A stretch of 62,318 nt of DNA from Alishewanella longhuensis. Its GTDB lineage: Bacteria; Pseudomonadota; Gammaproteobacteria; Enterobacterales; Alteromonadaceae. The stretch covers positions 1 through 62,318 of the forward strand of contig NZ_BNAO01000008.1 of assembly GCF_014653435.1 (NCBI RefSeq), in the 5' to 3' direction. Each line of letters opens with the position of its first letter. The stretch's first letter is position 1. Of this stretch, positions 52,680-62,179 are shown one piece after another. The notes below the pieces were generated by a model. The model saw nothing but the letters and a program-made list of their open reading frames with translations. It had not been told where the DNA came from and made no database searches. Position numbers and translations under genes: made by a program.

Positions 52680-54799
52680 GTGCGCCCTCTACAAAAAAAT
52701 CAGCAAAAGACCATCGTCCTAAAGTAATCAGTTTTCGCACAGCTTTGGATGGATTGAACATCGCCGCCAAACAAAGTGTTCTATGGCCGTGTCACGCTTT
52801 CAACATCTCTATTCCGCAAAAGAAAAAGAGTGGCCTCAATGTGTTTGAAGAAACTGTCTTGAAGATAACGGAGATTGAATCCGGCGACACAGAAAAGATT
52901 GCGCTGCTCACTTGTCTGGAAAATGAGCTGGTTGCCTTCATTCAGAATCGCCTCAACCAGCTCGGCCTTTTGAATGATCGCTATGAGTTGACTCAGCAAG
53001 GACAGGAGCTTCTGAGCGAGTGGCAGAATAAATCAGACGGAAATCTGGAATACATCGTGGCCACAGTGTTTTTAGATTTGCTTTCCGGGAAGCTTCTTCC
53101 CTATGTCAGCACGGAGCAGCTGAGCTATAAAAAAATCTCAAGGATTGGTGACAACGGATTTATTGATTTTCTAATCAATCCAACTAATGAGAAGTCGAGG
53201 GTCAGTGCAAGACAGATACGCCCAGCTAAAGACTCTTTCTGGAAAGCAGTACCGGACTCCAACAGTATCATCAGAGCCATCAGGGAGTTTAAGAAGAAAT
53301 ATAAACGGCATGCCTTGTTGAACCAAGGTGTCGATCAGTACCCGCCTCCGGTGCCAATGGCTGAAGCCATATCCTTACATAAGAATCCGGAACTGGTTTA
53401 CTTGCATTGCAATGTCCTTATCCAGATAGGCAATTCTGACCTTTTGGTGACTGATGGATTCGGGTTTGGTTTCTCTGAAAGCTTTGCCAATTATCTTACT
53501 TCGCAAAATTTCGATTGGGTCATCAAACTGAAGCAGCAAGGAGTTGTCGATAAAATTGGCGGTGCCGAAGCTTCGGATAATAAAGCCTCAAGAAAATTAT
53601 TTAGGTATTCAGAGATAAGCAAACGCATTAAGTGGAGCAAAAAATCACTAGAAAAAATCATGAATCTAACAGTAAACAATACTAATTACGAGCGTGACTA
53701 CCGGCAAGAGATTGAAGATGGCATCAAGAATCTATATGCCGCCTTAGAGTGGACACTTCGTCAAGTGGTTGCTGAAAATCCCGTTTCTGAATGGGAGAAG
53801 ATCTTTTCCAGCAGTAATTTCCGAGATAACGAAAAGTTGTTGAAAGGTTTCGCAAAAAAAGTTGGATTTTCTTTAAACGAATATAATCAAAGCCTGTTAC
53901 AAGTCAAACCAGGTGCCATTCGACAAATCGAGAACGGCAAGGTAGAGCTTCAACCTTTGTTGGCACTTGCTATCGCGGGAGGAAGCAGCAATGCAAGCCA
54001 TCCTATTCATCGGTTAGCTCAAAATCACTCTGGATTCCTGACTTATGCGTTGAGGTTAAAAAAATACCGCGATCCAATTGAACATGGCAGCACCGAAAAG
54101 CTGAATATTGACGAGGGCAAGCTGAAAGAATTGATTGAAACGACTATAGCTCTGGTAATTTCATTGATACCTGATGTTGCGGAGGATTTAGGTGAGGGTG
54201 AGGAGCTTTCCCGTGATAGAGATATCAATCAGGAAAGGCTCAAGGCAACTATTGCTCTGGAACAAGCACTAGGAACAGCTTTTGTTTCAAATCTAAGTGG
54301 TGACATGAAAGAACAACTGATTCGTTCTGAACTCATGTTAGCCCAATATGCAGAAGAAAAGGCAATCGAAATCATCAAATGCTACGCTTCGGTCATGCAA
54401 CGTGCTTGTTTAGAAGCAGTAAACGACCGAAGGATTGAAAACGCAAGCGACACAATCAAAGAATCTGCGGTTGAAAAAATCGTCCAGGCCGGATTCTTCT
54501 CCGATAAAGAGCGAGTCCCAGTACAACTGACCACGGTGGCTTCCCACAATTTAAGGCGTGCTGTTCAGGGCTCAAGCACAACTCTGGGAGCTCACCTTCT
54601 TGCAGTTTTCCTGCTGGGATCGGAAAGCGAACTGATTCAGCTTCAAAAATCACATCCAGCATTCATTGATTGTGCCGAGAATTTGATACGGTTGCGTGGA
54701 CACGGCAACAAACAACAATCTGACATTTCACGAGACGACATGGAGTCGTTAAAAAACAATGTATTCAAAGCAATCAAAATATTAACGGAGGTCTTCTAA
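52676..54799 (+). CDS. Large protein with winged-helix-like and HEPN-motif segments
   Basis: This 707-residue protein starts in an ATGA overlap with the helicase gene. Residues about 85-120 (QNRLNQLGLLNDRYELTQQG) look like a winged helix. Residues about 345-500 read as a HEPN domain: YAALEWTLRQVV at the front, then LKKYRDPIEHGS with Arg465 and His470 in the R-x4-H catalytic spacing, followed by a long hydrophobic helix. HEPN domains are ribonucleases in many defence systems. The last 200 residues are helical and unassigned. The HEPN reading is mine from motif and helix pattern and needs structural support. Confidence 0.65.
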   Translation: MSAPSTKKSAKDHRPKVISFRTALDGLNIAAKQSVLWPCHAFNISIPQKKKSGLNVFEETVLKITEIESGDTEKIALLTCLENELVAFIQNRLNQLGLLNDRYELTQQGQELLSEWQNKSDGNLEYIVATVFLDLLSGKLLPYVSTEQLSYKKISRIGDNGFIDFLINPTNEKSRVSARQIRPAKDSFWKAVPDSNSIIRAIREFKKKYKRHALLNQGVDQYPPPVPMAEAISLHKNPELVYLHCNVLIQIGNSDLLVTDGFGFGFSESFANYLTSQNFDWVIKLKQQGVVDKIGGAEASDNKASRKLFRYSEISKRIKWSKKSLEKIMNLTVNNTNYERDYRQEIEDGIKNLYAALEWTLRQVVAENPVSEWEKIFSSSNFRDNEKLLKGFAKKVGFSLNEYNQSLLQVKPGAIRQIENGKVELQPLLALAIAGGSSNASHPIHRLAQNHSGFLTYALRLKKYRDPIEHGSTEKLNIDEGKLKELIETTIALVISLIPDVAEDLGEGEELSRDRDINQERLKATIALEQALGTAFVSNLSGDMKEQLIRSELMLAQYAEEKAIEIIKCYASVMQRACLEAVNDRRIENASDTIKESAVEKIVQAGFFSDKERVPVQLTTVASHNLRRAVQGSSTTLGAHLLAVFLLGSESELIQLQKSHPAFIDCAENLIRLRGHGNKQQSDISRDDMESLKNNVFKAIKILTEVF

Positions 54800-57408
54800 T
54801 GGACAACAATAACAAGCCGAGCGTCCAGTCTTCTGCCGATACTGAACAGGCAGATCAGGATGATAATACAATAAATGTCACTGAGTTTGTCCTCCAGAAT
54901 AAACAGCAGGAACTGAAGGAATTGGAATACTCTCTGACTCAAAAAGAAAAGCTTATTGCTCAAAAGGAACAGGATCTCAAGATCGCTAATGAAGCGATAG
55001 CCAAAAATGAAGCGGAGCTGAATGTCAAAAGTGTTCAGCTTGAAGTGATGGAGCTTCAGGCAAAAAACGGCTTTCCGAAACTCTTTGAGGAAAAGTTCGC
55101 AGCATTCAAAAAACAATTGGAGCAGCGGGAGTCTCAGTGCGTAAGTGAGTTGGAGTCTCTTGAATCCGAAAAGGAAAAGTTGCGGCAGAGAGAGGTGGCG
55201 GTACAAAAGGCTGAAATCCAAAGGGACAATGGCTATGCAGATGCCCGGGCAAAGCTTGATGACGAACTCTTCAATCTTCGGAAAGAACAGGAAAAGGAGC
55301 TGGAGTCAAAACGGGCAGGCGCTCTGACTGCCATTGAAAAAGAACTTTCGGAGGAGAGGACATCCAGAATAGCAAGCTTGGAGAAAGAGATCGCTGATAG
55401 ATTGAAAGTTCATGAGGCAGCGATTCAACAGGAAAAGGATGAGCTCGAACAAAAAAGAAAGGCGTTCCTGAAGGATCAGGCTGAGCTTGATGAGCTCAAG
55501 GATGAACTTGATTATCAAAAACAGCGCCTTCAATCCAGCAAAGACCGCCTTGAGGAAAGAGAATTGAACTTGAACCTTGAGGTGGATGCTAAAGTTGTTG
55601 AGCGGAAGCAATCTTTCGAGATTGAGAAGTCTGCACTTAATGATGAAGTTGCCCGTTTGAGAGAATCTATCAAAACGAGCAGTGCTCTAATTTCAAACTT
55701 TGAAGAATTGAAGCATAAGCTCGGTGATGAAGACCCAGCCGCTGTTTTACTGAAACTGAAAACCTATGAAGAGGAACTTAAAAAGCTGCGTGATGACCTT
55801 GCCACACGCCCAACACAGGAGATGCGGGAAGCTTTTGATCGTTTGAAGTCCGAACAGAGCGAACTGCTGCTGGCCTGTGAGCGACTCTCTAAAGAAAATG
55901 AGGTTCTCAGAAGTTCAGCACGGACCCAGTCAGATCTTGAAATGCAGTTAGCGGAACTGAACGATAAAAACAAATCACTGCAGCGGCGGTTTGAATCGGT
56001 GGATGCAGAGAATAACCGATTGATGAAAGAACTTGAACGATTGCAGTCAGCATATGTAAGAGAATCTGATTTTGAAAAACGCAAGATAAATATTGAGAAG
56101 CCATATATCGAAAAGAAAATCCCGCGAAACGAATGTCTGAAAGCTGAAGCCGGAGAATTCTTAAAGCTGCAAGCGATAAAAAAACGAGAAGGAGAATTAT
56201 CAAAAGACGATGAGCAAAAATATTCTGATTTAGATAATGCGATTGGAACCTATGAACAAGAATGGTTGGACAATATAAGTCGTTCCAGTCTCGATTATGG
56301 TCTAAAGTTTCCGCGTCGAATCCTGCATGCATTCCACACAGCTCTTAAAACCTCCGAGTGGTCTCCAGTCACGGTACTGGCGGGCGTCAGCGGAACCGGT
56401 AAGTCCGAGCTGCCAAGACTATATTCACATTTTGGTGGTATCAATTTCTTGAGCCTGTCCGTGCAGCCGAACTGGGACAGCCAGGAATCCATGCTCGGAT
56501 TCTTTAACTCAATTGATAACGAGTTTGATGCGCAGGAAGTGTTACGCTTTTTAGTTCAGAGCCAAAGGAAACAAACAATAGATAATCCTTTTGGACTTGA
56601 AGATGCCATGAGTCTGATCTTGATGGATGAGATGAACCTTGCCCATGTCGAACTCTATTTTGCGGAATTTTTGAGCAAACTTGAGCTGCGACGTGGTCTA
56701 AAAGGAGATGACGTACCAAGCTTGCCAGTAAAGTTGGGAGTAGGTTCTGATTTTATTTACCCTCTTTCTTTAGGAAGAAACGTTCTCTGGGCTGGAACAA
56801 TGAATCAGGACGAGACAACGAAATCCCTTTCTGACAAGGTTCTTGATCGAGGAATTGTAATTAACTTTCCCCGACCGACCACTCTGGAAAGACGCCGTCA
56901 GCTGAAACCGTTGAGAGAGCAAGCTCCTCTGCTGTCTCGTAAACTGTGGGAGAGTTGGTGGTGCAGAGAAACCAAATTCAACGACGATCAGATTTTACCC
57001 TTCAAGGGGTTCATTGAAGAAATGAATACCTCGTTGTCCAAGGTTGGCAGGGCTCTTGGGCACAGGGTGTGGCAGTCCATCGAGTATTACATGGCTAATT
57101 ATCCAGATGTGTTGGAAGCTCAGAGAAACAACGATGACGCAAGCTTGAGCAAAGCAATGAAAGTTGCCTTTGAAGACCAGCTTGTACAGAAGGTTATGCC
57201 TAAGCTGCGCGGCATTGAAACCCGTGGGAAATCCAAATCGGACTGCCTTGATAAAATACGAACTCAACTAGTCAATGACGATTATAACATCATAGAGGAC
57301 TTCGATCTTGCTTGTGAATTTGGCTATGGGCAGTTTATCTGGAACAGTGCAAACTACTTAAAAGATGATGAGGCTGTGGACGGTCAGGAAAATGCGGAGA
57401 ACAAATAG
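54799..57408 (+). CDS. Coiled-coil McrB-like AAA+ NTPase
   Basis: This 869-residue protein begins with about 430 residues of charged coiled coil, followed by a McrB-type AAA+ domain: Walker A GVSGTGKS (Lys535), Walker B ILMDEMNLAHVE (Asp610-Glu611), the McrB signature GTMNQDET and a sensor-2-like VLDRGIVINF. McrB moves as a GTP-fuelled hexamer that drives a nuclease partner (McrC). No McrC is obvious; the following giant protein has DUF2357-like features that often accompany such AAA+ proteins. The start shares one base with the preceding stop (TAATG). The coil may reach the FtsK-like or vWA proteins. Confidence 0.88.
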   Translation: MDNNNKPSVQSSADTEQADQDDNTINVTEFVLQNKQQELKELEYSLTQKEKLIAQKEQDLKIANEAIAKNEAELNVKSVQLEVMELQAKNGFPKLFEEKFAAFKKQLEQRESQCVSELESLESEKEKLRQREVAVQKAEIQRDNGYADARAKLDDELFNLRKEQEKELESKRAGALTAIEKELSEERTSRIASLEKEIADRLKVHEAAIQQEKDELEQKRKAFLKDQAELDELKDELDYQKQRLQSSKDRLEERELNLNLEVDAKVVERKQSFEIEKSALNDEVARLRESIKTSSALISNFEELKHKLGDEDPAAVLLKLKTYEEELKKLRDDLATRPTQEMREAFDRLKSEQSELLLACERLSKENEVLRSSARTQSDLEMQLAELNDKNKSLQRRFESVDAENNRLMKELERLQSAYVRESDFEKRKINIEKPYIEKKIPRNECLKAEAGEFLKLQAIKKREGELSKDDEQKYSDLDNAIGTYEQEWLDNISRSSLDYGLKFPRRILHAFHTALKTSEWSPVTVLAGVSGTGKSELPRLYSHFGGINFLSLSVQPNWDSQESMLGFFNSIDNEFDAQEVLRFLVQSQRKQTIDNPFGLEDAMSLILMDEMNLAHVELYFAEFLSKLELRRGLKGDDVPSLPVKLGVGSDFIYPLSLGRNVLWAGTMNQDETTKSLSDKVLDRGIVINFPRPTTLERRRQLKPLREQAPLLSRKLWESWWCRETKFNDDQILPFKGFIEEMNTSLSKVGRALGHRVWQSIEYYMANYPDVLEAQRNNDDASLSKAMKVAFEDQLVQKVMPKLRGIETRGKSKSDCLDKIRTQLVNDDYNIIEDFDLACEFGYGQFIWNSANYLKDDEAVDGQENAENK

Positions 57409-60400
57409 ATGGCTGAACCGCAGAAATATAAGCTGACAGCCAGACAGGAGCGCATGTTGTCTGATCACCATCAACGCCAGCATGCGACTGCCCAGATTGT
57501 TGAACCATCCATCGGGGCTATTGATTCCGTCGAGTCTATTTACAAGGCGTTAAACGGTCAGGATGAGATAAAGGCCAAGGCTCTTTTGATGCTAATGCTG
57601 CGCAACTGGCTGACGGAAGTCTCTAGCTTTGACCCTGTTTCTGGGCATGCTCTGCATACCGGCATTGTCGATTTTTTGGATGCTGTGGCGAAATCGTTTC
57701 AGGATGTGTCACCTGAGGGTGAGATAAAAGATCGTATCTATCGAATTGTGTCGCACACGAAGGAAGCTGTTCTGGCAATCATGGAGCATACTCGGGATAA
57801 GATATTACGGGAACATGCCATGCTCCCGATACATGCGGCAAGGGAGGTTGACAGCAACAGTGTTCAATGGCTCAGTCGTCAGCCGGGAAGAACACTCCGT
57901 GAGAAGCTTTCTGGCAAGCCCTATATGAAGGCTGTCAAGCGGAGATCCAGTGTTGATACGGCAGAAAACCGACTTTTGAGAGCTTTCCTGTTCCGGTTGG
58001 AACAAATTCTAATTGAGAGACAGAATGTTTTTTCAGCAGCGGCAGAAGATACTTGTGAGGAGTTGCTTGTTTCCATCCAGCGCTGGTCCAGAACTAAAGA
58101 TGCCGCTGAAATCGGTGCTTGGGGCAATCTTCCGCCTAACAACACGCTTCTTCAGGATAAACGTTATCGAAAAGTCTGGGATGGTTGGCTCTGGCTCCAA
58201 GCTATCGACGAGCAGATCACAGTGGATGGCAAAAGAGTCCATAGAGATATCCTCAGTGTTTTTTATTGGAATACCCTTTCCTTGCTTAACCATAGTGGTC
58301 GCTTTCGAACAATTCAGCAGCCGGTCGCTCTCGACTATGATAATTTTTCTATAGCTCCAGAATTGCCCGTTCGGGGATATTTGTTTCCTGCGTTCGACTC
58401 AAAGATCAATGGGAAGATAAAGTTCATAAAGTCCGATAAGTCATTCGGGTTTATCACCTCTGATGATGGAAGAGACCTGTATTTCAGCCCATACAATCTA
58501 TCCCGAAAATTAGACATCAATTCACTATCCGCTGGAGATGAAGTTTCTTTTCTTATCGGCAGCAACCGACAGGGTGAATGTGCTGACGACATAACACTTC
58601 CAGCAGGAATCATCCCTGTCGATTTCAATTTGACGGGTGATAAATGGAAGATACAAGTCGGTGAGTATAAGTATTTATTACAGATCGTTTCCGAGAATCT
58701 TGTTATTGAGCAAGCTCAGGGCGAAAAAAAGAAATTAAAAATAGAACCAGCAACCCTCAAAGAGATACCGAAGGGGATACTGTCATTTGTCGTGGATACC
58801 CCGTTTGAATACTCTGCGCCGACAAGTAATCAAAGTGGTCCAATACGGATAGATAGTTCTGTTGTTGACCTGTGTTCTATCCGTCCGACGTTCACGAATA
58901 ATACAGGCTCTCAGGCGCATCTGCCGTTCAGGTTGCTACAACAGAACTGGCCCTTAAATATGAATGGGAGGTCGGTAATAGACTGCGGTTACGCAAAATC
59001 AATCGCCCTGCATACCGATATTGAAACGGTTAGCATGAGGAGCCTCTTTTCACATAGCTCAACATTGACCGATGACTCCAAAAGCAGTGCGTCAATGTTT
59101 TTTATTAGAAAGTTGAGTGACTATATCAAGGCGGACAAACTGACCTATCTTGTTCCTGATTGGGTCAATGACTTCGACCTGGAGGGAATAAGAAAAAGCG
59201 TCAATTTTTATTTTAACGATTCGGCACCGCTTCCCAAAAGTATAGCCGCTATCTTTGCATGGCAATCATCGAAGAAATTTGTACAGGATAGAGTCCAAGA
59301 GAATGATTTTGTGTTGGTGGTTGATTCATTTGACGGCGGCATTTCAATAACCCCAGTTCAGGCAATATACCAAAAAGAGTTGGACGAAATATTGCCTGAG
59401 ACACAAGGCATCAGCTGGGAAAGACATCCTACGGTTATTGTCCCAAACAGAGGCATTCATGCTGCCATGGCCCGCAATCTTGACCGCAATGGCTGCCAGA
59501 CATCTGAAAAACTTCTCCATTTGTTCGGCTTCGATGGTTTAGTCAGTGATTCCGGGAAAGTGTCTTTTGTAAAAGATGGTCATTGGTATCACTTACCGAG
59601 TTCTATTCGGGTGGCTCTGACTCAGGATTTAGATCTAAACATATTATCAAACTCCGCAATCAGTGACTGCCTGCACTCTACAAACAGAGATTATCGAGGA
59701 GTTAATGTTTTCATCCTTCCTCTTGAGGATACAATCAAGAAGCCTGGTGTGGGGATGGATTACAAGTGGCTGGAGTCTGCATGGTCTCCAATTGAAGGCT
59801 CTCAGATCTTAAATAGATGGCAGGAAGACGTTAGTGACATTGCCCTTTGGCGTGATCATCTGCCAGAGTTATCTATAGAAGTACAAAGTGACAAAGGGTA
59901 TAAAGTTAATTTTTATCTTGTAAAAGACGCTACAGTAACTCCGCAACGTGGCAGAACTGTGGACATACTAGTAGAAGAGTTTTTTACTCTTCCTGCCGGA
60001 CAAATACATTACAGTTTCCCTCTACGGCAGGGAGATGGTAATAACGAACTACACTTTGTTGCATTCCTGAAATCGCCAGCATTCCCTTTAAAGAAGGACA
60101 CGGTTTGCAAGCTGATGATGACTTATACCTATGGAGCTGATGATCCATACGAATTGAGATTCATTCCGTTGGATTCTGCAGAAGCAGGTTTTAAATCTAT
60201 ACGGGTTGAATGGCGCTCAGCATCAGAGGGTGAGGCAGTTGATCTTGAAAGCTTACCAGTTCCAGAATTCCCAGCCCGTAAAAGCTGGTCTGATTTTCAT
60301 AAATTCCCCGACAAAGAAGGGAAACCGAAAGATCTTCTATCTAATATTGAAAATGAACTTTGCTGGATAGACAGCATACTGAAATATGGACGAATTTCTG

Positions 60401-61440
60401 CTGAGATCACTTCAGACTGGAGGACAAACGCTAACGGCTATCGCTTTTGTCTTGCTGATGGCACATATCTTTCTGAATTTTCGTTCGACCTATTTAACGG
60501 TCAAGATTTGCCAGAGCGAGGTGAAACCGTCCAATTTTATAAAATAAAAAGCGGGGGAAAGTTTCAAGCAAAATATGTTACATTTAAAAACAGCAATCCG
60601 AAAAAACTGTTTTCCCCAAAATTTTACTTTTCACTATTTACCATTTGGAATGATGGCCACTCCCTTTCAGAGTCAGATGTGCCTGACCATTTTAGAAACG
60701 CGATATTCGAAGGTACTCAAAAAATCCTATCAATAATTGAGTCAGAAAATATGCCGGACACCCTAAAAGAGGAGCTTTTCTTTTTTCTGTGCTGTCTACA
60801 TAAGGATGCCCCCGGTATTGTTGGTTCCCGGCTCCTTGATGCTGTGAAAGATAAAAAGCTTTTGCGGAGGTATTACAAGAATATAGCTTTCGCTATCGGT
60901 AATGCCGAACTGCCATACCAACAAGAGCTGTTGGATAATGTCATCAACCCCATTGATAATGAGGGCTTGACCATATCCGTTACCATGGAGGTTTTATCTA
61001 TAGCCCTTTGGCGTTCTAAAACGTTGTTGAAAAAAATAAAGCTAGATGATCTTAGTGAGATATCCCAAAACCTATATGATTGTTTGAATTTTGACCTCGA
61101 GAAGGTTGCAAGCGAAGTTAAGGGCTATCAAGTCGCTACTCTCAGTAAGCATTTAGAGCTTCTCTTTGCTTTACTAAGAAGTCGTGAATCTGAAGACAAA
61201 GAGTACAAACTAATTTTCTCACCGGTTAACGAGTTGACTAAAAAGTACGTAAAGTTGTTGGATGAGATCTCAAAGACTATAAATGAGAAGAGGGTAACTT
61301 TAAAGTTCCGAATTAATCTGGAAATTGAAAAGCCAGAAATATTTAAGGACACTCCCGACTTAATTTATGCATTACAATCATATGTTACAGGTGATTCTGG
61401 GGCGAATAATATCGTAATATCATCAATTAACGATGACTAA
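57409..61440 (+). CDS. Giant multidomain protein: DUF2357-like front, cold-shock domain, Hsp70/actin-like core
   Basis: This 1343-residue protein starts right after the McrB-like stop. Residues 1-230 resemble DUF2357-type partners of McrB-like ATPases (RSSVDTAENRLLRAFLFRLE). Residues 335-395 read as a cold-shock OB domain (GKIKFIKSDKSFGFITSDDG, then LYFSPY and GDEVSFLIG). Residues about 510-830 resemble an ASKHA (Hsp70/actin) ATPase: VIDCGYAKS near 523, TYLVPDWVND near 579, LPKSIAAIFAW, and VLVVDSFDGG with Asp639. A second OB-like segment may lie at 994-1058 (GRISAEITSDW). The C-terminal 280 residues are helical. The cold-shock call is good; the ASKHA call is inference. No catalytic nuclease motif is visible. 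Confidence 0.7.
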   Translation: MAEPQKYKLTARQERMLSDHHQRQHATAQIVEPSIGAIDSVESIYKALNGQDEIKAKALLMLMLRNWLTEVSSFDPVSGHALHTGIVDFLDAVAKSFQDVSPEGEIKDRIYRIVSHTKEAVLAIMEHTRDKILREHAMLPIHAAREVDSNSVQWLSRQPGRTLREKLSGKPYMKAVKRRSSVDTAENRLLRAFLFRLEQILIERQNVFSAAAEDTCEELLVSIQRWSRTKDAAEIGAWGNLPPNNTLLQDKRYRKVWDGWLWLQAIDEQITVDGKRVHRDILSVFYWNTLSLLNHSGRFRTIQQPVALDYDNFSIAPELPVRGYLFPAFDSKINGKIKFIKSDKSFGFITSDDGRDLYFSPYNLSRKLDINSLSAGDEVSFLIGSNRQGECADDITLPAGIIPVDFNLTGDKWKIQVGEYKYLLQIVSENLVIEQAQGEKKKLKIEPATLKEIPKGILSFVVDTPFEYSAPTSNQSGPIRIDSSVVDLCSIRPTFTNNTGSQAHLPFRLLQQNWPLNMNGRSVIDCGYAKSIALHTDIETVSMRSLFSHSSTLTDDSKSSASMFFIRKLSDYIKADKLTYLVPDWVNDFDLEGIRKSVNFYFNDSAPLPKSIAAIFAWQSSKKFVQDRVQENDFVLVVDSFDGGISITPVQAIYQKELDEILPETQGISWERHPTVIVPNRGIHAAMARNLDRNGCQTSEKLLHLFGFDGLVSDSGKVSFVKDGHWYHLPSSIRVALTQDLDLNILSNSAISDCLHSTNRDYRGVNVFILPLEDTIKKPGVGMDYKWLESAWSPIEGSQILNRWQEDVSDIALWRDHLPELSIEVQSDKGYKVNFYLVKDATVTPQRGRTVDILVEEFFTLPAGQIHYSFPLRQGDGNNELHFVAFLKSPAFPLKKDTVCKLMMTYTYGADDPYELRFIPLDSAEAGFKSIRVEWRSASEGEAVDLESLPVPEFPARKSWSDFHKFPDKEGKPKDLLSNIENELCWIDSILKYGRISAEITSDWRTNANGYRFCLADGTYLSEFSFDLFNGQDLPERGETVQFYKIKSGGKFQAKYVTFKNSNPKKLFSPKFYFSLFTIWNDGHSLSESDVPDHFRNAIFEGTQKILSIIESENMPDTLKEELFFFLCCLHKDAPGIVGSRLLDAVKDKKLLRRYYKNIAFAIGNAELPYQQELLDNVINPIDNEGLTISVTMEVLSIALWRSKTLLKKIKLDDLSEISQNLYDCLNFDLEKVASEVKGYQVATLSKHLELLFALLRSRESEDKEYKLIFSPVNELTKKYVKLLDEISKTINEKRVTLKFRINLEIEKPEIFKDTPDLIYALQSYVTGDSGANNIVISSINDD

Positions 61441-61493
61441 TAATTCTATTTAGCCACTTAGTTGGCACATTTAATCACAGTTAATCAATTTAC

Positions 61494-61526
61494 AGCTCAT
61501 ATGGTTATATTCAAACCATATGAGCT
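61494..61526. terminator. Hairpin after the fifteen-gene operon
   Basis: AGCTCATATGGTT and AACCATATGAGCT form a perfect 13-bp stem with a 7-base loop, 53 bases after the last stop. Only a loose T-rich tail (ATTATGTTGTTG) follows, so termination efficiency is uncertain. Confidence 0.55.
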
Positions 61527-61612
61527 ATTATGTTGTTGACATTTAATTTAATGCAAAGCTTTCTTAGAAATTGGCGATGCTAACATTTCAGTGAGCTTAC
61601 GTCAGCATAGCT

Positions 61613-61637
61613 TGACTTGAGCATTTAGCTCAAGTCA
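61613..61637. repeat. Inverted repeat in the right flank
   Basis: TGACTTGAGC and GCTCAAGTCA are a perfect 10-bp inverted pair with a 5-base loop. It has no adjacent gene and no T-run; it may be an element-end structure or a protein site. Confidence 0.35.
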
Positions 61638-61811
61638 GTGCATTGAAGGTTGTTTGGATGCGGGGCGTTAAGCGGTGCTCTGTTCGAGATAATTCCATGG
61701 TGCTATTTACGCTTAGAACAGGTTCGGCTAATCATCCCATATGCACCAAGTGATTACAAAGCTGTAAATCAGTAACAGCTTCAATTAAAGCGGATGACAT
61801 AGTCATACCGT

Positions 61812-61837
61812 ATTGGCTTAAAGAGATCTAAGCCAAT
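61812..61837. repeat. Second inverted repeat in the right flank
   Basis: ATTGGCTTA and TAAGCCAAT pair over 9 bases around an 8-base loop, followed by TTGTCC. It could act as a weak terminator reading rightwards or leftwards. Confidence 0.35.
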
Positions 61838-61878
61838 TTGTCCGGGTAAAACTAATTCTAATACCAGATTAAAACTTT

Positions 61879-62007
61879 TCATAAATCCTGAATGGTTTTG
61901 TCACAATACCGCACAACCAAAATTTTACGCAGATCAATCCCCTCAGCAAGCAACTTACTAATTTCCATAGTAAATAAACCCTCTAGTGCCAAAGTGCTTA
62001 AGCATAA
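61879..62007 (-). pseudogene. Gene relic or very short frame on the minus strand
   Basis: A 42-codon minus-strand frame runs between two stops and contains an ATG at 61968 giving 29 residues, MEISKLLAEGIDLRKILVVR and more. The reading looks protein-like and recalls the N-terminal part of small GIY-YIG-associated proteins, but it is far too short and has no clear ribosome site. I take it as a decayed fragment left by an earlier rearrangement next to the tRNA. Confidence 0.3.
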
Positions 62008-62161
62008 TTAACGTCTATTAAGATCGATTTTTGTCACAGTTTTTTGTGACGAGCGTTTGTGCAGAGGTAAATTACCTAAAGGTCATTTATTAGATTTTTT
62101 CGGTACAAGAATTCTGAAAAATTTATGGGTTGGTAATCGAAGTTGTCACAGATTCGTCACA
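61900..62161. repeat. Five GTCACA repeats near the tRNA
   Basis: Copies lie at 61900-61905, 62033-62038, 62046-62051 (inverted), 62145-62150 and 62156-62161, each within T(T/C)GTCACA. Two of them form an inverted pair around GTTTTTT. Spaced repeats at this distance from a tRNA 3' end are what arm-type recombinase sites look like, and the core resembles the CGCCACAWA repeats beside the excisionase gene. Confidence 0.4.
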
Positions 62162-62179
62162 GGGTAGGGGATTTAGGAA

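Noticed and set aside
54796..55221. Minus-strand 141-codon frame rich in Leu and Phe
   Set aside because: Antisense of the Glu/Lys-rich coiled coil of the McrB-like gene, which produces Leu/Phe-rich mirror frames.
38311..61440. CRISPR array or Cas10-type synthase expected because of the CARF nuclease
   Set aside because: No regularly spaced repeats and no palm-domain GGDD motif were seen in any reading of the window.
907..62082. TTACCTAAAG shared between 907-916 and 62073-62082 as a possible direct repeat of element ends
   Set aside because: A 10-base match between two regions of this size is not rare by chance, and the flanks differ.
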